A stretch of DNA of 64,000 nucleotides, from contig NZ_DIIM01000021.1 of assembly GCF_002420705.1 (NCBI RefSeq), positions 103,561-167,560 on the forward strand, in the 5' to 3' direction. Position 1 is the stretch's first letter; each line of letters begins with the position of its first letter. The notes under the pieces are model-generated. The model was given only the letters and a program-made list of their open reading frames with translations, had not been told where the DNA came from and ran no database searches. The translations under genes were made by a program, and so were the position numbers. Positions 8,374-17,594 of this stretch are shown in pieces. The DNA is from Sphingobacterium sp. UBA5670 (lineage in GTDB: Bacteria > Bacteroidota > Bacteroidia > Sphingobacteriales > Sphingobacteriaceae).

Positions 8374-9159
8374 TTATTTAGATTCCAAAAATTGCTGTAT
8401 TTCTTGCATTGTAAAATCAATCAGTTTGGTATTGACTTCACCATTAAAATCAGCCATCATATAATTTCCATGATTAGCAGGTAAAATAAGCAGTCTTGCA
8501 TGAGGAATCTGCCGCTGCATATCGGCTAAATGGGTCGCCTTTACAACATCTTGATCCCCTCCTATCAGAAATACGGGGCAGGTCAAACTCTTTAAAGATT
8601 CTATGTCAAAATCTTCAAAGTTTATCATCCGTTGGCTGTCTTTTTCATACATATTTCTAAATTTCTCTGGATCCGGATTCAGTTTCATAAAATTCTCTTT
8701 GAGAAACGGCGGCATGTCCTGAATAGTTGAAGCTTCCATGCTTTCAAAAAAGCCATCCAAAAGTCCCTCTCTTTTCGTATTTCCTGATGCCGCAACTAGT
8801 TTTTCAACCTTATTGGGGTACATCGTCGCAAATTTCAAAACTGTTGTCGCACCATTGCTAAAACCGAAAAATGAGGCTTTTCCAATAGAAAGAAAATCCA
8901 GAATGGCCAAAATATCCTTGGCATCTTGTTCAAAGCTTTCAGCCGAAGTCCTATGCTCGGATCTTCCATGATTTTGCAGATCTATTAAAATCAATTGGTA
9001 TCGGTCGTACAACCTTTTTACAGTCTCCTCAAAATCGGAAAAACCAGAAGAGCCACCACCATGAATCAATACTAAAGGCCTTCCAGTCCCAAATATTTCG
9101 TAATAAAGTTTTATTCCATTAGCCGGTGCATAGCCGCTTTTTGATTCTAACTCGCGCAT
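8374..9159 (-). CDS. Alpha/beta hydrolase
   Basis: The 261-residue protein shows the alpha/beta-hydrolase pattern: oxyanion region LVLIHGGGSSG, Asp/His-bearing LIDLQNHGRSE, nucleophile elbow GFSNG (Ser), an acid in GGDQDVV, and a C-terminal catalytic His in LPANHGNYM. The family covers esterases, lactonases and haloperoxidase-like enzymes; the substrate is unknown. The SRPBCC gene lies 41 bases upstream on the same strand, so the two are probably one transcript. Confidence 0.85.
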   Translation of the reverse strand: MRELESKSGYAPANGIKLYYEIFGTGRPLVLIHGGGSSGFSDFEETVKRLYDRYQLILIDLQNHGRSEHRTSAESFEQDAKDILAILDFLSIGKASFFGFSNGATTVLKFATMYPNKVEKLVAASGNTKREGLLDGFFESMEASTIQDMPPFLKENFMKLNPDPEKFRNMYEKDSQRMINFEDFDIESLKSLTCPVFLIGGDQDVVKATHLADMQRQIPHARLLILPANHGNYMMADFNGEVNTKLIDFTMQEIQQFLESK

Positions 9160-9200
9160 AATTTATCATCTAAAGTCTTTCTGTCTGTAGCAACACGCCA

Positions 9201-9635
9201 CTAATACGTTTTGTTTTCCATAAATTTTTTAAAATTTAACAAGACTCCATCGGTAAAAGATTGCTGAAGTTCCACCGGAGTAAACGCATCAGGTTCGAAA
9301 GTTTCCCTGATAATCGTATTGTTATCAATCGCCTGAAACTCAACAATGCACTTTCTGCCGCCACTGGTGCTTTCAATATACTCCATTGGAATAATCTCAT
9401 CGAATACACCCATATAATCAAACCCCTCCCGATTACCTATTTGTTCCATCCTAAAATTAAACATTCCACCTTCCCTAAAATCGATACTAACGGCTGGACA
9501 GTGCCAGTCGTCAAATGGGATATTCCATTGCATAATTGCATCGGAATCGTTCCAATATGTCCAGACATCGGTGAGCTGCTTTTCAACTAAAATAACCGAG
9601 ACTAACTTTTCTACAGGCTGATCCTTGTGGTTCAT
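9201..9635 (-). CDS. SRPBCC domain protein (AHSA1/START-like)
   Basis: The 144-residue cytosolic protein follows the AHSA1-type START fold: an early VWTYWNDSDAIMQWNIPFDDWHCP segment, a central GMFNFRMEQ strand, and a late TDGVLLNFKKFMEN helix. These domains form a hydrophobic cavity for a small ligand or assist Hsp90-type chaperones. Close bacterial relatives are usually annotated as activator of Hsp90 ATPase homologues. It is likely co-transcribed with the downstream hydrolase. Confidence 0.8.
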   Translation of the reverse strand: MNHKDQPVEKLVSVILVEKQLTDVWTYWNDSDAIMQWNIPFDDWHCPAVSIDFREGGMFNFRMEQIGNREGFDYMGVFDEIIPMEYIESTSGGRKCIVEFQAIDNNTIIRETFEPDAFTPVELQQSFTDGVLLNFKKFMENKTY

Positions 9636-9939
9636 ATGATATTTAGATAAGGATATTTTTGTATATCAACATTGGTTTAAAATCATATCCTCCAATATAC
9701 AGAGATAAAAAAACCGGATTGAATTACACGACAATATTAATAAACTATAAAATAACTCTACTTGTCCTATGACAATAATTAACGCCAGACCAACGATATT
9801 TTTCATTAGATAGAAAAACTTCTCCCACGACCCAAATTACAAGGATAAAAGTCGACCATAACCCGATTAGGAAAAACACCGCAAAAGACTATGGTATATT
9901 TATTGCATGCAAATCATGAACATATAAAAACCGATTCAA
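9636..9939. other. Intergenic region without recognised content
   Basis: About 300 AT-rich bases separate two divergent genes. I see no hairpin, exact TAnnTTTG box or small reading frame with convincing features here; the promoters of both genes are presumably inside it. Confidence 0.5.
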
Positions 9940-10386
9940 ATGAAAAAATTAGCATTTATAGTGATGAGTCTTTTTACTTTGACAGCTTGTAACAATGCTC
10001 CCAAGCACAACGAATCTGAGAAAGTAGCTGATCAAAGCAAGAAAGAGGAAACACCATCCATTGGAGGTAGCAAAGATGAGCATGGCTGTCTAGTTGCTGC
10101 GGGGCAGACCTGGAGCGAGATCAAGCAAGGATGTATCCAAGTTTTTAATGTTGGCCTACGCCTAAATCCGACAGAGAAAAAAGAAGGCGAAGCCGTCATT
10201 AGTGCTTTTGTTATTGTTAGCAATGATCAATCAAAACTTGAATTATTCTTACCTGATAATAAAAATACAATTATCTTGGATAAGGTTGAAAATGATATTT
10301 ACCGGAAGGATAGCTATAAATATGATGCTAAAAAATCAGCGCTTTACAAGAATAATACGATCAAATATAAGGGAGACGTTGAGTAA
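9940..10386 (+). CDS. Small predicted lipoprotein
   Basis: The 148-residue protein has a typical lipoprotein signal (MKKLAFIVMSLFTLTAC, Cys17). A low-complexity linker rich in Lys, Glu and Ser (residues 18-45) follows, then a compact domain with KDEHGCLVAAGQTWSEIKQGC. The C-terminal half looks beta-rich (KSALYKNNTIKYKGDV), suggesting a small surface or periplasmic domain. No function can be assigned. Confidence 0.65.
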   Translation: MKKLAFIVMSLFTLTACNNAPKHNESEKVADQSKKEETPSIGGSKDEHGCLVAAGQTWSEIKQGCIQVFNVGLRLNPTEKKEGEAVISAFVIVSNDQSKLELFLPDNKNTIILDKVENDIYRKDSYKYDAKKSALYKNNTIKYKGDVE

Positions 10387-10442
10387 TCAGAAGAGAAGAT
10401 CTAGCATCAGTCATATTGAGTAACACAATCAATCGCTGAATG

Positions 10443-10493
10443 AAAAGATAGCTTTTCTAACTGAACAAAATTCGCTTAGAAGAGCTATCTTTT
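10443..10493. terminator. Bidirectional terminator hairpin
   Basis: An 18-bp inverted repeat with one G-U type mismatch (arms 10443-10460 and 10476-10493, loop 15) ends in A and T tracts. It lies between two convergent lipoprotein genes and overlaps the stop codon of the minus-strand one. Confidence 0.8.
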
Positions 10494-10932
10494 ATTGCAC
10501 TATTGGTACAATTTGCACTTCATATGGGCCCGAATAATGATTTCCTATCATGCGATTTTCGTTTACAGTAATATGATATTGGCCAATATCTTTAAATCTA
10601 TAAGTGAGTTCCCGACCAAAGGGTCCATCGGCAGAACCATCGGGCAGAAAAAGCTGGCTAATCCTTACATTAGCAGTATCCTTGGGTGTTCTTAGTTTGA
10701 TAAGTACCGAATCCGCCTGATGGACTGAAATAAAGATAGTGTCCGTTTTACCTGATACCATATTCATTTTTTTTAACCTACCACCACCAAAAAAGGTAAT
10801 ATTTGAAGGTATTTCCTGTACCTTCTGTTTAGATTCATTTGCATTTTGTTGAGATGGCCTCTGGGGCGATTGACATGCTCCAAAAATAAAAATTGCCAAC
10901 AAATTCATTATCAATAACGGTAATTTATTCAT
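10492..10932 (-). CDS. Predicted lipoprotein, unknown function
   Basis: The 146-residue product starts with a lipoprotein signal (lipobox IFGACQS, Cys20). A Gln/Asn-rich linker leads to a domain with predicted beta strands (DSVLIKLRTPKD, LTYRFKDIGQYHITVNEN) that reads like a small Ig-like or jelly-roll fold. I recognise no family. The stop codon sits in the terminator shared with the converging gene. Confidence 0.6.
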   Translation of the reverse strand: MNKLPLLIMNLLAIFIFGACQSPQRPSQQNANESKQKVQEIPSNITFFGGGRLKKMNMVSGKTDTIFISVHQADSVLIKLRTPKDTANVRISQLFLPDGSADGPFGRELTYRFKDIGQYHITVNENRMIGNHYSGPYEVQIVPIVQ

Positions 10933-10951
10933 AACGTTTTATTTAGGATAA

Positions 10952-10959
10952 CAAAAGTA
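10952..10959 (-). promoter_or_regulatory. Putative -7 box for the lipoprotein gene
   Basis: The minus strand reads TACTTTTG, an exact TAnnTTTG box, 20 bases before the ATG at 10932. No good -33 element was found. Confidence 0.4.
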
Positions 10960-10991
10960 ATTAGACTACAGTTTTAGCTACCTTTCAATTT

Positions 10992-12212
10992 CTATACTTT
11001 TCCACAACTCAAATAGAACATAGGAATTCCCTCCTCATCTTTCTCGATTACATCCAATCCTTCGAAAAAGATATGGTCACCCAACTCTTTCTCGGAGACC
11101 TGCTCTTCAAGCTGATAGAGCAAATCCAAAGCCGTAAAATGCCGACCATTAGGCGATTTCAATCTGGCACACAATTCAACCTGATAATATCCATTATCTG
11201 CGTTGTTCTCAGAAAAGGCGTCTGCTTCATCGTCCAACAGATATTCATTTTCTTTCAGATCTTCCATGGTTCTAATCCAAACGAGGTAGCAGACTTCAAT
11301 TTCCGATTGTTCAACAACAATTTGATTTGGACTCCATCGATTCCGATTTTCGAAAGTATCTTTTTGATACATATTAACTTCTTTTTCAAATTCTTCAATA
11401 CTACGATATCGCATCCGTTGGAACCGCCAAGCCACATGTAAAAGTATTCCTGACCGATTTCCAAGCCGCCACTCCACATTATTCCAGGGGCTGCCTATTT
11501 TTTCCTTTAAATATCCGATGTACCGTTTCAAATAAGATTTTCCAATTTTGCTATTTAGGCCAACCTGATTTTCTCCTTCTAGAAAATGGTCAGAAAATAG
11601 CAACCAATCGCTAAAATGCTTTTTTGCATATAAGGACAGATTCTTTAAAATGGTTAAAGCTATGGGTTTTGAGAGATATCCAACGTCAGTTGCGGATGTC
11701 ACAATATGACTTGTCACAGCTACAGTAAATGCATTTACCCCCGGTTTTGAAATATCCCATATAGCCGTATCAATGTGGCTGGATTTCCCGTCCAATGCGG
11801 TTCCTATTCTGTCTATCCCAAGCAATGTAAAATAGCTGCCCAAAACCTCTAGACAACTTTCCATATCCGTTATCGCAAAGTCCCTTTTTAACAATTTAAT
11901 AAAATCACTTCGGAATTGATCAATTTTGGGATAATTTCCAAATTGATATAAGTGAATCGGATAATTTCCGTCATCGCCCGCACTTCCGAAAACAGTAAAC
12001 CAATCCCCAAAAACAATGACTCTAAATGGAGCTCCAAGTGCATTGCCGAACTGCTCTTCATAGGGAATATCCCGGAGTATATTTCCATCCGTTACTAAAC
12101 TCCCTTCGCCTTCTTTTTTTTTCTGTTCAGCTTGCAGCATCAATTCCTCTTTTGCCTCAGTGACACCTTCTCTCGCCGCATTCAATAGTTCTCTAAAAAA
12201 TTTAAACATCAT
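10992..12212 (-). CDS. DUF1266 domain protein
   Basis: The 406-residue protein opens with a charged helical segment (residues 4-40). It contains WDISKPGVNAF, then GYLSKPIALTILKNL, KKHFSDWLLFSDHFLEG and SPWNNVEW. This order matches DUF1266 (a WD-x-x-R-like opening, SW-x-x-F-like middle and SPW-x-x-x-W close). The family is widespread in bacteria with no fixed biochemical role; some members sit near toxin or immunity genes. It lies 32 bases after the 12245-12892 gene and is probably co-transcribed with it. Confidence 0.65.
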   Translation of the reverse strand: MMFKFFRELLNAAREGVTEAKEELMLQAEQKKKEGEGSLVTDGNILRDIPYEEQFGNALGAPFRVIVFGDWFTVFGSAGDDGNYPIHLYQFGNYPKIDQFRSDFIKLLKRDFAITDMESCLEVLGSYFTLLGIDRIGTALDGKSSHIDTAIWDISKPGVNAFTVAVTSHIVTSATDVGYLSKPIALTILKNLSLYAKKHFSDWLLFSDHFLEGENQVGLNSKIGKSYLKRYIGYLKEKIGSPWNNVEWRLGNRSGILLHVAWRFQRMRYRSIEEFEKEVNMYQKDTFENRNRWSPNQIVVEQSEIEVCYLVWIRTMEDLKENEYLLDDEADAFSENNADNGYYQVELCARLKSPNGRHFTALDLLYQLEEQVSEKELGDHIFFEGLDVIEKDEEGIPMFYLSCGKV

Positions 12213-12244
12213 GCTATTTATATTATTTACTTCACTATGAGATA

Positions 12245-12892
12245 TTATTTGCTATATTTTGCTACTAAAGCATAATCATAGGGAATTCGCATAGACAATT
12301 CTCGCGCCTGCCAAATATCTCCTTCGGAAGTCTGATAAAAATCATAGGCATTCTTCATGAAATTTTCACCATTTGGAGCCTCAACCCAATTTTTCTTCTC
12401 ACGATTATAAAGTAAAATCATACAACTTACACAGCGATAATGACCATCTGTTTTCGGATTTTCAAAACAGGTTCCAACTTTAATATTAATTTTCTGATTG
12501 ATAATAACGTCTGTCAATTTTCGAGCTGTAAGATGAATTAATGCGATTTGCGCATCCTCATGATCTGGATGTAACTTCGCTACAGTTAATTTTCCAAAAT
12601 CTGCTTTTTTAACCTTTTCGATTTCTGAAGCCCTGAATTCTGGAGCTACATAATTGGTATCAACTGGATATAGGTCATCTGCCACGGAAACCACTTCGGT
12701 CGTTGCGGCTTGGGCTGCTGCCGAACCAAGAGTTCGCTGGTTATTTTCATAATTGTCCCAATCAGCTTTGTCATAAGTAACCCATTGCTGTATTTTATAC
12801 AACAAAGTTTCTCGTTTATTGACTTTGATAAAAAACGCTGCGATTAAAAACGAAACCGCCAAAAGAAGAAGGATAAATAGTGCTTTTTTCAA
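12245..12892 (-). CDS. Membrane-anchored hypothetical protein (TTG start)
   Basis: The 215-residue product begins with a hydrophobic helix (LFILLLLAVSFLIAAFF) that is probably an uncleaved anchor. The only start giving this signal is TTG at 12892; the same frame closes upstream without an ATG. The soluble part has a Cys-x-x-Cys pair (YRCVSC) with another Cys about 15 residues earlier (GTCFENP), so a metal site or disulfides are possible. I recognise no family. It precedes the DUF1266 gene, suggesting a two-gene unit. Confidence 0.6.
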   Translation of the reverse strand: MKKALFILLLLAVSFLIAAFFIKVNKRETLLYKIQQWVTYDKADWDNYENNQRTLGSAAAQAATTEVVSVADDLYPVDTNYVAPEFRASEIEKVKKADFGKLTVAKLHPDHEDAQIALIHLTARKLTDVIINQKINIKVGTCFENPKTDGHYRCVSCMILLYNREKKNWVEAPNGENFMKNAYDFYQTSEGDIWQARELSMRIPYDYALVAKYSK

Positions 12893-13211
12893 ACTAAAAT
12901 ATTTTAATAAAGTATTTAAATCTGTAAAATCGTGACGACATAGGTCACATTCTCAATTATTAACATAAAGCTGCACATAATAATTCAATCTGAAAATCCG
13001 AAATCCATATTAGGTCAAAACTTGACGATATTTGTAGCTCAATAATCAATATTTGAAAAAAATAATACAATCGTTAATTTCGAAGGCCTTTAGTGATTTA
13101 ATTAAATACAACTTGTATGTCTAAGTTCTTAGGCCTCATATCACCACACGTTTTTAAAAAGGAAATTTCCTTCTAGGAAAATGAATACATTAAAATGAAT
13201 GGTTTAGCAGA
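12893..13211. other. Intergenic region without recognised content
   Basis: About 320 AT-rich bases lie here. A short perfect palindrome GGAAATTTCC (around 13161) is the only symmetric element noticed. No gene, strong terminator or exact -7 box is seen. Confidence 0.4.
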
Positions 13212-13565
13212 TTATAATTTAGCCCCAATAAGTTCTACAACCTTTTCGATTGGTCGGCCAATTACTGCAACGTCATCCTTTACAACGATAGGGCGTTCGA
13301 TCAAAATAGGATATTCCAGCAGCACATCGATCCATTGCTCATCCGTTAGTTCGAGGTTTCGGAATTTCTCTTGAAATACCGGTTCTCCTTTTCTGATGAG
13401 TTCCTTAGGTGTTAGCCCGAGCTGTCCCAATAACTCGACTAATTGCCCCTTGGTCGGAACGTCATTTAGGTATTCCTGTATTTCAAATTCAGTACGTTGT
13501 TGTTTTAACAGTTCCAGTACATTGCAGCTCTTGCTGCAATTTATATTATGGTAAATTTTGATCAT
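13212..13565 (-). CDS. ArsC/Spx-type arsenate reductase-like protein
   Basis: From ATG 13565 the protein has 117 residues, the usual ArsC length; a longer reading adds 21 residues of unlikely N-terminus. It starts MIKIYHNINCSKSC with Cys10 at the glutaredoxin-type active-site position. It later has LLEYPILIERPIVV, which holds the conserved Arg of the family, and IGRPIEKV. ArsC enzymes reduce arsenate with glutaredoxin; the YfgD subgroup is uncharacterised. No arsenic genes are adjacent. Confidence 0.8.
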   Translation of the reverse strand: MIKIYHNINCSKSCNVLELLKQQRTEFEIQEYLNDVPTKGQLVELLGQLGLTPKELIRKGEPVFQEKFRNLELTDEQWIDVLLEYPILIERPIVVKDDVAVIGRPIEKVVELIGAKL

Positions 13566-13743
13566 GGTCGCAAGCTGTAAAATTATATGCGTCAAAAAAT
13601 CGATTTTGAATATCTCCAAAAATAGCAACTAAATCATAAACGATTTGAATAAGTTAGCATTGTGATACTAAATTACGACCTTCGTTTGGAGAAACTGATG
13701 TGTTCTTGACGCAGGATTGCTTGTATTTTTTTATTTTAGTGGT

Positions 13744-14652
13744 ATGAAGTCAGCCGAAAGTGTAACAGATTTTTACAAAAGACAACCAGGACTATCTCTT
13801 CCAGATAGGCCACTAAATAACACAGGAATTGGTCATTTCAATGTTTTTAGCAGAGAAACCTGTACCGTTGTATCTCCTTATAATCGTCGTGATTTTTATA
13901 AAACTTCTCTTATTATAGGAAGGGGAAAACTATATTACGCCGATAAATGGATACAAATCGATCGGCCAGCTATGTTATTTGCTAATCCAGTCGTCCCCTA
14001 TGCTTGGGAGCCTGAATCGACCGAGCAGGCAGGTTGGTATTGTGTATTTACTGAAGAATTTATCCAACATAGTGAACGGATTGAAAGTCTAAAGGATTCT
14101 CCGCTTTTCAAGATAGGCAGCAACCCGATTTATTTTCCAGACGAAGCGCAGTTAGCAGAAATTTCAATTATCTTCCAGAAAATGATAACTGAAATGAACT
14201 CAAGCTATATCCATAAAGATGATATGTTGCGCAGCTACTTGCATCTTTTGATTCATGAAACGATGAAATCAAGCCCTGCGGCAAGTTTTGGATCTTACAC
14301 CAATGCCTCGACGCGGGTATCAGGACTATTTCTTGAGCTGCTGGAACGACAATTCCCTATCAATACTCTTCAGCTCAGCCTACAGTTAAAAAGCCCTGCC
14401 GATTACGCACATGCACTCTCGGTACATATCAATCACCTCAACAGATCGGTAAAAGAAACAACCGGCAAAACGACCAGTATGCATATTGCAAATCGTGTGG
14501 CCCAGGAGGCCAGAGCTTTATTATTGCACACAAATTGGAATATATCGGATATTGCCTATAGCCTGGGATTTGAATATCCATCCTATTTCACCAATTTCTT
14601 TAAAAAGCAAACTGGAATGTCTCCAAACCAAGCTCGAAACAGTACTGTTTGA
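13744..14652 (+). CDS. AraC-family transcriptional regulator
   Basis: The start MKSAESVTDF at 13744 gives 302 residues; an upstream ATG adds nine hydrophobic residues and is less likely. The N-terminal half is a cupin-like sensor. The C-terminal 100 residues hold the double helix-turn-helix, with NISDIAYSLGFEYPSYFTNFF and KKQTGMSPNQAR as the second HTH. It lies 82 bases upstream of the aldo/keto reductase on the same strand and probably controls it; the inducer is unknown. Confidence 0.85.
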   Translation: MKSAESVTDFYKRQPGLSLPDRPLNNTGIGHFNVFSRETCTVVSPYNRRDFYKTSLIIGRGKLYYADKWIQIDRPAMLFANPVVPYAWEPESTEQAGWYCVFTEEFIQHSERIESLKDSPLFKIGSNPIYFPDEAQLAEISIIFQKMITEMNSSYIHKDDMLRSYLHLLIHETMKSSPAASFGSYTNASTRVSGLFLELLERQFPINTLQLSLQLKSPADYAHALSVHINHLNRSVKETTGKTTSMHIANRVAQEARALLLHTNWNISDIAYSLGFEYPSYFTNFFKKQTGMSPNQARNSTV

Positions 14653-14704
14653 ATTGTATAATAATCTGTTTGATTGTCTTAACTGTCTTCGTTTGGTCCA
14701 TGCC

Positions 14705-14712
14705 TACATTTG
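14705..14712 (+). promoter_or_regulatory. Putative -7 box (TACATTTG)
   Basis: TACATTTG matches TAnnTTTG exactly, 22 bases before the aldo/keto reductase ATG at 14735. This suggests its own promoter as well as possible read-through from the AraC gene. Confidence 0.45.
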
Positions 14713-14734
14713 TATTGAACAAAATGGAATCATT

Positions 14735-15736
14735 ATGAAATATAGAAATCTTGGAACAACAAATGAAAAACTCTCTGCTATCGGACTAGGTTGTATGGGT
14801 ATGAGCTTTGCCTACGGCCCTACTGACGAACAAGAGAGCATTGCCACATTGGAAAAGGCATTGGAGCTCGGTATCAATTTTTGGGATACCGCAGATATGT
14901 ACGGTAACGGAGCCAATGAAGAACTTATTTCAAAAGTACTCGTTCCCAATCGCGACAAAATCTTTATAGCAACCAAATTCGGATTTCGTTTTAAAGACGA
15001 AATAGCAGGACCAAGTGGTACTGCAAGTACCTATTTCGATGGCTCGCCTGAATGGATAAAAGTAGCGGTGGAAAAAAGTCTGAAACGTCTTGGTATCGAT
15101 ACAATAGATCTCTATTATGCGCATCGCGTAGATCCCAATATACCTATTGAAGAAACCGTAGGTGCAATGGCCGAATTGGTAAAAGAAGGAAAAGTAAGAT
15201 ATCTTGGTTTAAGTGAAGCTTCACCAGTGTCCATCAGAAAAGCTAATGCTGTACATCCCATTGCGGCATTGCAGAGTGAGTATTCGCTCCTCACACGTGA
15301 TGTAGAAAAGGAAATTTTACAAACGACACGCGAACTGGGCATTAGTTTAATCCCCTATGCTCCCCTGGCACGTGGATTATTTTCAAATTTCCTGAATTTA
15401 GAAAGCCTTGCTGCAGACGATTTTAGGAGAACCTTGCCACGTAATCAAGGTGAACATGCACTGAACAATGCGCAATTGGTCGCCGACTTCTCCTTATTAG
15501 CAAAAGATAAAAACTGTAGTCCTGTTCAACTCGCTTTAGCTTGGGTATTAGCGCAAGGAAATGATATCATCCCTATTCCAGGAACTAAAAAAAGAAAGTA
15601 CCTCGAAGAAAATGCAGGTGCTCTCGAAGTCCAGTTATCCGATTCTGATCTAAAAAATATTAATGAAATACTCAATAAGTACCCGAATATTGGAGCACGC
15701 TACAGCGAGGGAGCCATGGCTTTAGTCAACCATTAA
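14735..15736 (+). CDS. Aldo/keto reductase
   Basis: The start MKYRNLGTTNEKLS at 14735 gives 333 residues, normal for this family. The AKR catalytic tetrad is visible: Asp in FWDTADMYG, Tyr in the same motif, Lys in FIATKFGF, and His in DLYYAHRVD. The NADPH-binding end has IPIPGTKKRKYLEEN. It resembles the AKR13-type bacterial reductases acting on aldehydes such as methylglyoxal; the substrate is unproven. The preceding AraC gene is the likely regulator. A hairpin follows the stop. Confidence 0.9.
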   Translation: MKYRNLGTTNEKLSAIGLGCMGMSFAYGPTDEQESIATLEKALELGINFWDTADMYGNGANEELISKVLVPNRDKIFIATKFGFRFKDEIAGPSGTASTYFDGSPEWIKVAVEKSLKRLGIDTIDLYYAHRVDPNIPIEETVGAMAELVKEGKVRYLGLSEASPVSIRKANAVHPIAALQSEYSLLTRDVEKEILQTTRELGISLIPYAPLARGLFSNFLNLESLAADDFRRTLPRNQGEHALNNAQLVADFSLLAKDKNCSPVQLALAWVLAQGNDIIPIPGTKKRKYLEENAGALEVQLSDSDLKNINEILNKYPNIGARYSEGAMALVNH

Positions 15737-15743
15737 TCTTTAG

Positions 15744-15783
15744 GAAATTATGAGTGGTGTTGTTTAATACCGCTCATAATTTC
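15744..15783. terminator. Bidirectional terminator-like hairpin
   Basis: Arms 15744-15758 and 15769-15783 pair over 15 bp with one G-T mismatch and a 10-base loop. It lies between the convergent aldo/keto reductase and histidine kinase genes. Confidence 0.7.
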
Positions 15784-15830
15784 AACCTAACCGCAGCTTA
15801 TGCTTGAAAAATAAGTAACCATTGGAGCCA

Positions 15831-17570
15831 CTATTTTTCATTGGAGGCCACACTACGCAATGAAAAATAAAAAGAACTTCCAGCACCATAATCACTTTCG
15901 ACACCAATTTCTCCACCTTGTGCTTCTATAAACTCTTTACTGATGCTTAGACCAAGACCGGTTCCTCCTTTCTTGGAGCCCGGAACACGGAAGTAACGTG
16001 CAAAAATTTTCTCCAGATATTTAGCTTCTATTCCTTGTCCATTGTCTTTTACAATAAATCTGGTTTTAAGGCCTATATTTTCAACTGCTATATGGATGAC
16101 AGAATCTTCGTAAGAATATCGCACCGCATTGGAAAGGAAATTTGTCAATACCCACGCAGTTTTTTCGTTGTCAGCAATTATGCTCTTCACAGTAGGTGCT
16201 ATCTCAATAGCAAAATGAATATTTTTTTGGTTGGCGGCAAATTGATTAGCCATGACGGCATATTCAATAATAGGCTGTATCTCTGTAGCATGTAAATTAA
16301 TCTGAATAGAACCGCTTTCAACCTGTGTCATATTTAACAGTTCGCCTGTTATCTGAAGTAAACGGCTGGAATCATCCTTTATTCCATTTAAAAGCGTGAG
16401 CTGCTCGGTATTCAGGGGGCCTATCTGTTCATTTTCCAACAATTGAACTCCCATCTGAATCGCTGCAATAGGCGTCTTGAACTCGTGGGATACGGTACCG
16501 ATAAAGTTCGTTTTTGCTAGATCGAGTTCCTTGAATGGGGTGATATTTTTTAGAATAACCACTTGACCGATCAACTTCGGTTCAAGTTCACCTGTCTGCA
16601 GAACATTGATATCGATAACATCCTTTTCGAAATAGCTTTCCCTATCGTCTGCATATATTTTAATAGCATTCTTTTCCCGATTTGCCGCAGGAACAAAGAG
16701 ATCTTTAAAAATATCCCTGGCAAGATCATTTTCTTCTGAAACCGCTAACGCAGATCTTCCAAGAAGTTGATCTTTGTGCAGGTTTGTGATGCGAAGAGCC
16801 TCTTCGTTGACGAAAATAACCCTCCGGTCTTCGTCGAAACCAATAACAGGATCACGCATATTGTCCACAAGAGATTCTATTCGTTTTTTTTCCTTTAAAA
16901 TTTTTTCAAGTTTACTTTCAGCATATTCCTCAAGCTTCTCTGCCATGGAATTAAATGAGGCAGCGAGTTCTGTGAATTCGCCACTGCTCTGCAAATCAAT
17001 CCGTTCCTTATAATTCAGTCCGGCAATTTGCCGGATACTAGCCGTCAATCTTGCAATAGGATCAGCTATATTGGATGGCAGATTGACCAACAAAATAAAA
17101 GCGATAATAAAACAGAGTGCGCCGGCAAATGAAATGACCAAAATTGCATGTTCAGCAGTGTGATCCGCAAGAATACTCTTCCGTGAAATTGCCGTCATAT
17201 TTTGCTCCATTAACAATGCAATATCCTTTCTGATGGAGGAGACAACAGTAACATCTAAAGGTTTATCTTTCAGTTGTAAAAAATGCTTCGCTATAGCATT
17301 CGTCGTTTGCTGTTCTCCCACTTCGGTAACATTTTTCCGTTGTTTGTCCAGATTGACTTCGAAGCTGGTAAAAGCAGTTTTTTCAACGGGGATTTCCTCC
17401 AATGCCAATAGCATGTTCTTTGCATACAGCAGCGTATTGTAATTCGCTGTCAGTATATTTGCGGTATCTTTTTTTAACCGGTTCACATACCAGCCACTCA
17501 AAGCAGCAAGCAAGAAGATCATGAGAAAAAGTGATCCCACACCAAAAGTAAGTTTCGTTTTTATTTTCAT
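15831..17570 (-). CDS. HAMP/PAS sensor histidine kinase of the kdp cluster
   Basis: From ATG 17570 the product has 579 residues; a GTG at 17579 adds three. Layout: TM helix (about 9-30), periplasmic loop (30-140), second TM (143-165), HAMP (168-220), PAS (about 230-340), HisKA with VSHEFKTP (His362), and a HATPase_c with NAVRYS, DNGQGI and GGTGLGLS boxes. It is the last gene of the kdp operon, 24 bases after the KdpD sensor gene. It probably does the kinase part of KdpD, which is split in this organism. No response regulator gene adjoins it. Confidence 0.85.
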   Translation of the reverse strand: MKIKTKLTFGVGSLFLMIFLLAALSGWYVNRLKKDTANILTANYNTLLYAKNMLLALEEIPVEKTAFTSFEVNLDKQRKNVTEVGEQQTTNAIAKHFLQLKDKPLDVTVVSSIRKDIALLMEQNMTAISRKSILADHTAEHAILVISFAGALCFIIAFILLVNLPSNIADPIARLTASIRQIAGLNYKERIDLQSSGEFTELAASFNSMAEKLEEYAESKLEKILKEKKRIESLVDNMRDPVIGFDEDRRVIFVNEEALRITNLHKDQLLGRSALAVSEENDLARDIFKDLFVPAANREKNAIKIYADDRESYFEKDVIDINVLQTGELEPKLIGQVVILKNITPFKELDLAKTNFIGTVSHEFKTPIAAIQMGVQLLENEQIGPLNTEQLTLLNGIKDDSSRLLQITGELLNMTQVESGSIQINLHATEIQPIIEYAVMANQFAANQKNIHFAIEIAPTVKSIIADNEKTAWVLTNFLSNAVRYSYEDSVIHIAVENIGLKTRFIVKDNGQGIEAKYLEKIFARYFRVPGSKKGGTGLGLSISKEFIEAQGGEIGVESDYGAGSSFYFSLRSVASNEK

Positions 17571-17594
17571 CTTATTCACAATTCGTCTTTATCA

